This document shows positions 59,101 to 64,000 of a DNA stretch of 64,000 nt, piece by piece. How positions within the stretch are numbered: the first letter of the stretch is position 1; every line of letters begins with the position of its first letter. Under the pieces are notes generated by a model. The model was not told the DNA's origin. It saw nothing but the letters and a program-made list of their open reading frames with translations, and did not search any database. The position numbers and the translations under genes are program-made. Source of the DNA: an uncultured Porphyromonadaceae bacterium (GTDB lineage Bacteria > Bacteroidota > Bacteroidia > Bacteroidales > Muribaculaceae); the NCBI GenBank assembly GCA_946553045.1, contig CAMNRO010000004.1:62001-126000 (forward strand). The letters run 5' to 3'.

Positions 59101-59233
59101 CGGGTTCGCCTTCGGGCTCATACACAGTACCGGATACCGTGATGTTCTGCGCTAAAGCCGGGAGTGCTGCCGTGAGCATAAGAGCGAACACGAACAGTGC
59201 TTTCCGGGTCATTTGAAAACAAATGTTCTTCAT
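56126..59233 (-). CDS. SusC/RagA family TonB-dependent transporter
   Basis: ITVSGTVYEPEGEPAIGASVEVKGIPGKGVATDFDGNYKI; NELVVVGYGVVKKSDATGSV; MTILKSASATAIYGSRASNGVIIITTKRGK. Confidence 0.97.
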   Translation of the reverse strand: MKNICFQMTRKALFVFALMLTAALPALAQNITVSGTVYEPEGEPAIGASVEVKGIPGKGVATDFDGNYKISVAPDAVLVFSYVGCDSQEIPVEGRTQINVNLKTNTVAMNELVVVGYGVVKKSDATGSVGVVKPTDIEAGLATTAQDLLVGASPGVVVSTQGGDPSGGAAIQIRGGASLNASNAPLVVIDGVPMDGNTVKGSSNPLSLVSPENIENMTILKSASATAIYGSRASNGVIIITTKRGKDGAPQVNFAANFYVATPRKYLDMMSGSEYRNYIINKYGAESAQAAKLGAVSTDWQKEVLRTTFSHDYSLSVGGKTGSLPYRVGVNYTGTDGVLRGTDNQRLGATINLTPSFFDDLLNISANAKGSYIVNNYGGGALGSAIGFNPTLPVHMDNVFNNYTTYLIDGSLAGPDSPGSNVSNIYAKNPVSLWKDHYSRSKVYQSVGNLQIDLKMPFLRELRANLNLGYDYSHGEVRNFEQPFSPAAWDGKFQVRGTDGGVVNVQQGYGSLSKENQERYTLMLEFYLNYHKNFEAIKSDVDVTGGYSWQRFNNSGHDFTVADPQMASSDIMFSDPNLNGGQPVALKDFAGYQYGPTSYYKSRYQLVSFFGRLNYTFMDRYLLTFTMRRDGTSRFGKDHRWGSFPAAALGWKILDESFMEGARGVLSELKLRFDWGITGQQDVGGDYFPYLPVYSTLIGDGNSYIINGQYVQLAYPNPYNGDLKWEETTTKNIGLDFGFLNNRITGSIELYERKTKDLLVSANFPAGSNLSNVGWLNLGDLKNTGFEFNLSTRPIVTKDFTWTSNLNLAYNKNKITRLADGASATTGSLGNGVDVQKHVVGESAFSFWVYEQAYDSNGNPLEGVYVDQNGDGAITDEDKILFHHVHPDWTASWHNTFNYKNWDFGFVLRGSFGNWAYNKNQMDNSFAAMATNQPTLSNLMNNTYLFEQTRTTELMLSSYFVQNASFVRCDNITLGYTFDNLMKNKMKLRLFGAVQNPFIITKYKGLDPELTYQQGIDGAPYPRPVTVTFGLVANF

Positions 59234-59518
59234 GCAAGAGTGTTTTTAGTAAGTAAGTATTTATTAAGTTTATGTTTCTGTCTGCATTACACCGTCGGAG
59301 GTGGTCTGAAGGCCGGTTCGCCCAAGGTGAAGGCGATGGCGGCTGGTATCAGATTGTCCGCGCCCGTAAAATGGCGCCCGGAGTCGGTAAGGTGGTTGAT
59401 GTGTCGATATAATCCTACTCGAAAAAGGTGTCTGAGAGAATCAGACCTCAAAGTCCGCTACAAAGAAAGTTAATTTTTCATTAACTTGTTCAATCGCCAC
59501 CCAAGAAACCTCCAATCA

Positions 59519-59527
59519 CCCCCCCCC
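59519..59527. repeat. Mononucleotide tract C9 (G9 on minus strand) upstream of susC-like gene
   Basis: ccaatca-ccccccccc-aattt. Confidence 0.9.
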
Positions 59528-59623
59528 AATTTAACATTTTTAACTTTATTTAAGCAACAATAGCCAACCCGCCTCGCAGACCCGATGTTATCCCACTTCC
59601 ATAAAATGCAATATGTCTTTTTT

Positions 59624-59664
59624 TTTAGGACAAAAAACCTTATTTTTGTCCTAAATTTTAGGAC
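59624..59664 (+). promoter_or_regulatory. Alternating TTTAGGAC palindromes overlapping promoter of the AAA/DUF4143 gene
   Basis: TTTAGGACAAAAA (59624-59636) / TTTTTGTCCTAAA (59643-59655); GTCCTAAA-T-TTTAGGAC (59648-59664). -7-like TATTTTTG at 59641-59648; ATG at 59668. Confidence 0.75.
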
Positions 59665-59667
59665 GCC

Positions 59668-60969
59668 ATGAATAAACTATATCTCAAATCGCAGATAGCG
59701 ATGCGCCAGGCCGAATTTCCCACCGACCTGAAGAAGCGCGAAAACGAACTACCCGTAGACTGCGGTAAAATAGTGACCATACCAGGTGTGAGGCGCTGCG
59801 GAAAAACATCGCAAATGGAAGCCGTCGTCAACAGCCTGCTCTCACGCGGAGTGCCGCCTGAACAAATTTTATGGGTGAGCTTCGACGACGAGCGCCTTGT
59901 CAGAATGAGTTCCGAAGACCTCAACCAGATAATAGAGGCCTACTGCGAGATGTATCCCGACATTCCGATAGCTTCGGTATATATGTTTTTCGATGAGATA
60001 CAGTTGATTGAAGGGTGGGAATACTTCGTAATGCGTCTCTACAAGCACTATTCGAAGAACATATATATAAGCGGAAGCAATGCCAGTATGCTCGGCAGCG
60101 AACTAAAGTCGGCACTACGCGGCTGGCCCTTGGAGGAAGAGACTCTGCCGCTTTCATTCAGAGAATACTGTGGCTTCAAGGGCATTAAGACCGATAGCTG
60201 GCTGGAGGCCGACCTTGCAAAAATAAAAAATGCTTTTTTCGCATACAACAACGATGGTGGATTTCCCGAGGCTGTTCTTACCGACAACCCTCTGCATAAA
60301 GCCCGAATACTACAGACATATTTCGACACAATGCTCTTGAAAGACCTTGCGGAACACTACAAACTGTCGAACATAGAAGTATTGCGCTATTATCTGAAGC
60401 GGATAATGGCAAATCTCACTAAACCGACATCGGTCCGGGCCATACATGGCGACATCAAATCGCGCGGACTGAAAGTAAGCAAAGACGATTTATACCTCTG
60501 GGCAGGATATGCATGCGAAATATTCATGTTCCTGCGAATTTCGAACTACAGCAAATCGCTCCAGAAAACCGAGAGTTCGCAGCCCAAATACTATTGTATC
60601 GACAACGGTCTGCGCGACGCCGTTTTACTTCCCCGGAGCGATGACGACGGCAAGAAGCTTGAAAACACTGTGTTCCTCCAGCTTTACCGCAAGCGGACTC
60701 CTCTCGACCGGATATTCTACTATCAGGGAAAGGGTGAATGTGATTTCGTAGTACAGCGAGGCACCGAAATCGACCGGCTCATACAAGTATGCTGGGATAT
60801 GGAGGACCACGAAACCCGAATCCGCGAGATAAACGGAATAGCCGAGGCAGCCCGGGCAACCGGCTGTCATAACCTTTTCATAATAACCGCGGAAGCCACC
60901 GATGAAATCACTACAGACGACGGTTTGACGATACACGTGCTTCCCGCATGGCAATGGCTGCTACAATAA
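59668..60969 (+). CDS. AAA_14 ATPase with C-terminal DUF4143-like domain
   Basis: VTIPGVRRCGKTSQMEAVVNSLL Walker A, SVYMFFDEIQLIEGWEYFVMRLY Walker B, ISGSNASMLGSEL, ...YCIDNGLRDAV...ENTVFLQLYRKR...IFYYQGKGECDFVV. Confidence 0.92.
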   Translation: MNKLYLKSQIAMRQAEFPTDLKKRENELPVDCGKIVTIPGVRRCGKTSQMEAVVNSLLSRGVPPEQILWVSFDDERLVRMSSEDLNQIIEAYCEMYPDIPIASVYMFFDEIQLIEGWEYFVMRLYKHYSKNIYISGSNASMLGSELKSALRGWPLEEETLPLSFREYCGFKGIKTDSWLEADLAKIKNAFFAYNNDGGFPEAVLTDNPLHKARILQTYFDTMLLKDLAEHYKLSNIEVLRYYLKRIMANLTKPTSVRAIHGDIKSRGLKVSKDDLYLWAGYACEIFMFLRISNYSKSLQKTESSQPKYYCIDNGLRDAVLLPRSDDDGKKLENTVFLQLYRKRTPLDRIFYYQGKGECDFVVQRGTEIDRLIQVCWDMEDHETRIREINGIAEAARATGCHNLFIITAEATDEITTDDGLTIHVLPAWQWLLQ

Positions 60970-60992
60970 AATATCCGATAGGCACATAAAAA

Positions 60993-61025
60993 ACTCGGAC
61001 AGAAGCATTCGCTCCAGTCCGAGTA
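60993..61025. terminator. Bidirectional terminator hairpin between convergent genes
   Basis: ACTCGGAC(A)GAAGC ATTC GCTCCA GTCCGAGT flanked by A-rich and T-containing sequence. Confidence 0.6.
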
Positions 61026-61051
61026 TTCTATTATGCTTACAGCGCCGGTGA

Positions 61052-61615
61052 TTACTTCACGCGCTCCATGTATGAGCCGTCGCGGGTATCGACACGAATC
61101 TTATCGCCGATGTTGCAGAAGAGGGGCACACGTACTTCGGCGCCGGTCTCCAGTGTAGCAGGCTTGAGAGTGTTGGTGGCTGTATCGCCCTTGATACCGG
61201 GCTCGGTATAGGTGATTTCGAGAGTAACCTTGATAGGCATTTCGGCATAGAGGACGGTGTCGGTCGAGGCATCGCTCACTACGTCGAGAACATCACCTTC
61301 TTTCATGTAAGCTGCGCCGGTCACGAGTTCCTTCTTGATAGGAATCTGCTCGTATGTTTCCTGGTTCATGAAGATGTCGTCCTCGCCTTCGGTGTAAAGG
61401 AACTGATAGGGACGGTGTTCAACGCGAACGTCTTCAAGTTTTTCACCGATGTTGAAGCGACGTTCGAGGACGCGGCCGTCGACAACGTTTTTGAGTTTGG
61501 TGCGCATGAAAGTGTTGCCCTTGCCCGGCTTTACATGGAGGAATTCCACGCAGAAGTAGAGCTGGCCGTCCATACGGATGCAAGTGCCGTTTTTGATGTC
61601 TTGTGCGTTAATCAT
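61052..61615 (-). CDS. efp: Elongation factor P
   Basis: MINAQDIKNGTCIRMDGQLYFCVEFLHVKPGKGNTFMRTKLKNVVDGRVLERRFNIGEKLEDV. Confidence 0.96.
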   Translation of the reverse strand: MINAQDIKNGTCIRMDGQLYFCVEFLHVKPGKGNTFMRTKLKNVVDGRVLERRFNIGEKLEDVRVEHRPYQFLYTEGEDDIFMNQETYEQIPIKKELVTGAAYMKEGDVLDVVSDASTDTVLYAEMPIKVTLEITYTEPGIKGDTATNTLKPATLETGAEVRVPLFCNIGDKIRVDTRDGSYMERVK

Positions 61616-61756
61616 ATATGTAGGATTGTGTATTCTCGCGATTTACGGCTGCAAAAATAGTAAAAATCGGCCAAATACCCAATAAACACGAGCCACATGA
61701 GCCGAAAAAGTGCAAAAAGTCAAAAAAACCAAGCCGACAGCACCCCGCCCGGCAAC

Positions 61757-62704
61757 TCACTCCACAATAGATATTTTCCGTCCCATCGCATCTATCTTAT
61801 TATGATATGCGGCCTGCAGCGCCGCCGGCAGAAATGAGGCATCTATCAGTCCGTGCCACACCGGGATAGCCTTAGCGAACCGGCTGAATACATTTGCAAC
61901 CGCTTTCCCGTCCATGCCGCAGTCGTGCATAGCTTTCTCAAAATCCTCGCGTTTTATCCGTTTCTTCTTCCCGTTCAAAGTGAGCGCCAGTTCCTCGTCG
62001 TCCTCCGGCAATGCGAGTGCTGTCGACAGAAGATCATAAGCCGGTGTAAGCATATAATTATCGCCAGGGCGGTAAAGCGAGAAATTTTTCAAGTGCATGT
62101 CGGCGTTTCCTGTGAGCCATGAAAACAGCACGACTTCCCAGAAATTGACAATATCCAGCAATGGCGCCGAGGAATATCTGCCAATAAGCTTGCCTATACG
62201 CTCGTATGAACCCTTGTATTTGTCTTCTGTCAGCCGTTCCGAAAGCTGACACATATCTTCCATCGCAATCTTTCCACCCTTTTTTGTTCGGTCGACACGG
62301 CGCGTGATGTAGCATAGTTCACCGTCGGCAAACCTTATCAGCGAATGAGGCACCGTTTTTATTCCGGCCGCTTCGGCCAGGTGCATTGTCAGGTCTTCGT
62401 TCTCAGGAAGGTTGGCGAAGCGCTCGGTCTGCGGTTTCAGAATAAATCGGCCCCACAAACCGACTATAGTGAATCGCTGAGGCTCTCCGGCACAACCGCG
62501 CGCGATGTCAAGCGACAACTTTGCCTGCACCCCGGTCACAGTAGTACTTGCCGTTACTATCTCACGCGCCAGTTCCTTGATATTGGTTCTGGTATATGGC
62601 AATACCGGCACTTCTGCCGAGCCAAATATCTTGCGCGCACACGCCTTGTGATAATCGACCTCGCCTTCCGACAATGGCTTATAGCAGTACAGACACTTAC
62701 TCAT
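61757..62704 (-). CDS. HipA-like kinase domain protein with N-terminal CxxC...HxxxC motif (HipT-like toxin candidate)
   Basis: MSKCLYCYKPLSEGEVDYHKACARKIFG; TTVTGVQAKLSL; SWLTGNADMHLKNFSLYR catalytic motif. Start set to ATG 62704. Confidence 0.85.
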   Translation of the reverse strand: MSKCLYCYKPLSEGEVDYHKACARKIFGSAEVPVLPYTRTNIKELAREIVTASTTVTGVQAKLSLDIARGCAGEPQRFTIVGLWGRFILKPQTERFANLPENEDLTMHLAEAAGIKTVPHSLIRFADGELCYITRRVDRTKKGGKIAMEDMCQLSERLTEDKYKGSYERIGKLIGRYSSAPLLDIVNFWEVVLFSWLTGNADMHLKNFSLYRPGDNYMLTPAYDLLSTALALPEDDEELALTLNGKKKRIKREDFEKAMHDCGMDGKAVANVFSRFAKAIPVWHGLIDASFLPAALQAAYHNKIDAMGRKISIVE

Positions 62705-63035
62705 ACGCGGCCTCCATTTCATCAACTGGCATGACACTGACATTGCCGATACAGTCTTTGCAACAGGCAAGCAGCAATGAAAATCTGTCACGGGCAGATA
62801 TTTTCCAGCTCTGCTCGGCAATATCGAGGAGCCAGCCTTCCGGTATCAGCCCGTCAAAAAACGGAAAAAGCACCTTATCACGGTACGGCTTCTCTGCCAA
62901 CGGCAGCGTAAGGCTCACGGCCTCAGCCCCTTCACTTTGCAGATAATCCCGGTCATATCGAAATTCATAACCCATATCATCTTCGGTCAGAACGCCGGCT
63001 AAAACATTATTTACAAAGACTTTTGCCTGCTTCAT
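62697..63035 (-). CDS. HipA N-terminal domain protein (HipS-like)
   Basis: MKQAKVFVNNVLAGVLTEDDMGYEFRYDRDYL...VSLTLPLAEKPYRDKVLFPFFDGLIPEGWLLD; 8-bp overlap with the kinase gene. Confidence 0.85.
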   Translation of the reverse strand: MKQAKVFVNNVLAGVLTEDDMGYEFRYDRDYLQSEGAEAVSLTLPLAEKPYRDKVLFPFFDGLIPEGWLLDIAEQSWKISARDRFSLLLACCKDCIGNVSVMPVDEMEAAYE

Positions 63036-63235
63036 GACTCAATGCTTTTTGCGGGTGTCATAACGGCTCCGAAGAGAGCCAGCAACTGATTGACCTTGTC
63101 AAGACGGAGAGATTCCTTGCCTTGCTCAAGTTCACGCACAAAGCGCAAGCCAACACCGGATTTCCGGGAGAGCTCAACCTGCGTAAGGCCATAGGTCTTG
63201 CGCATCTCTTTCACATATTTTGCCAATTGCGTCAT
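63032..63235 (-). CDS. Xre-family HTH regulator (HipB-like)
   Basis: MTQLAKYVKEMRKTYGLTQVELSRKSGVGLRFVRELEQGKESLRLDKVNQLLALFG; 4-bp overlap with the HipS-like gene. Confidence 0.9.
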   Translation of the reverse strand: MTQLAKYVKEMRKTYGLTQVELSRKSGVGLRFVRELEQGKESLRLDKVNQLLALFGAVMTPAKSIES

Positions 63236-63240
63236 ACAGA

Positions 63241-63299
63241 TATACCCTTTTGGGTACAAATATAATGAATTTCGCCGAAATTACACCATAAAGGGTATA
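63241..63299 (-). promoter_or_regulatory. hip operon promoter and operator-like repeats
   Basis: TACCC-TTTT-GGGTA palindrome (63243-63256); TATACCCTTT (63241-63250) inverted to AAAGGGTATA (63290-63299); minus-strand TATATTTG (63257-63264) between them. Confidence 0.7.
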
Positions 63300-63350
63300 A
63301 AATGATTGAATACCACCGAAAACTACACCCGTTCGGTTATAATTCAAGTC

Positions 63351-64000
63351 TCAGCGTCTCAGTTTGCGCCAGATACGGGCGTAGGCCACCGCCATGGCGA
63401 CGTCGGTCAGCGCCCACGACACCGGGTAGACCATCAGAAGATGGCTGAATTCGCCGTTGAAGCCATGGAAACACCACACCCACACCAGACGCAGCACGCA
63501 TGTGCCGAAAATGGTGATAAGAGCAGGCTCAAGCGAGTGGCCCAGGCCGCGCATGGCCGCACCGGCCATTTCATAGTAACATGCAATACCCTGGAACAGA
63601 AGCACCGTAACCATGCGTTCCGACGCAAAGCGGACCACTCCCGGGTCGGACGTAAATATCGATATGGCCTCATAGCGGCAAAGCACAAGCCCGACATTCA
63701 GAAACACCGCACTTCCCACACTCATCAGCAGTGAAAGACGGAAAACCCGGCGGCAACGGTCGAGCTGGCCCGCGCCGAAATTCTGGCTCGTGAAGGCCAC
63801 GGCCGTCTGCCCGATGGCATTGATGACGAAATAGCAATAGACTTCGAAATTGATGGCCGTTGCAGAACCTGCCGCGCCGTCGGCCCCGAACGTATTGATA
63901 GCCGACAATATAAAAACATTCGAAAACGCGAAAACAGTGCCCTGCAGACCCGCCGGAAAACCAATGCCGGCAATCTTGCCGAGTTGTCCGAAGTCCGGAC
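63351..64000 (-). CDS. MATE family efflux transporter, C-terminal part (5' end outside window)
   Basis: Open minus frame to window end: PDFGQLGKIAGIGFPAGLQGTVFAFSNVFILSAINTFGADGAAGSATAINFEVYCYFVINAIGQTAVAFTSQNFGAGQ. Confidence 0.88.
   Translation of the reverse strand, partial: PDFGQLGKIAGIGFPAGLQGTVFAFSNVFILSAINTFGADGAAGSATAINFEVYCYFVINAIGQTAVAFTSQNFGAGQLDRCRRVFRLSLLMSVGSAVFLNVGLVLCRYEAISIFTSDPGVVRFASERMVTVLLFQGIACYYEMAGAAMRGLGHSLEPALITIFGTCVLRLVWVWCFHGFNGEFSHLLMVYPVSWALTDVAMAVAYARIWRKLRR

Noticed and set aside
59668-60969. AAA/DUF4143 ATPase as a prophage or defence NTPase
   Set aside because: Family is widespread in Bacteroidota genomes; no phage or defence genes adjacent. Only its unusual promoter palindromes are reported.
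1-64000. tRNA, rRNA, integrase or IS transposase genes
   Set aside because: None recognised by eye on either strand; a covariance or HMM scan was not possible here.

Overview
This 64 kb window is a gene-dense, GC-rich Bacteroidota chromosome segment. From SusC/SusD pairs, TAnnTTTG promoters and the protein families I would guess Muribaculaceae or a relative (inference, no database search). Core content: class I fumarase (5' truncated), a large alpha-2-macroglobulin-like protein, a UvrD-type helicase, Cof-like HAD phosphatase, TPR protein, SDR, nitroreductase, GT2/DUF4199, three tandem FKBP-type PPIases, a GH78-like rhamnosidase, 2-oxoacid:ferredoxin oxidoreductase (two subunits), pheS, nth, TRIC-family channel, GtrA, a TolC/HlyD/ABC-2 permease export operon without an ATPase gene, flippase, GT4, rubrerythrin, EF-P and a MATE transporter (truncated by the window). 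There are two SusCD-type loci: GH31-SusC-SusD-S8 peptidase (29.6-39.4 kb) and a SusC-D-E/F-like operon on the minus strand (51.6-59.2 kb). The most interesting signals are mostly non-coding or at gene boundaries. (1) At about ten intergenic gaps, degenerate 7-16 bp word arrays start at the upstream stop codon, are followed by their inverted complement, and end at or near the next start codon. (2) A G9 tract places the GH31 signal peptide out of frame with the enzyme; 8 G would restore it. (3) A two-copy REP-like multi-hairpin element lies between convergent genes. (4) A split hipB/hipA-N/hipA-C (HipBST-like) operon has paired operator-like repeats around its promoter. (5) Alternating perfect palindromes overlap the promoter and start of an AAA/DUF4143 gene. 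All product calls are from reading translated sequence by eye.
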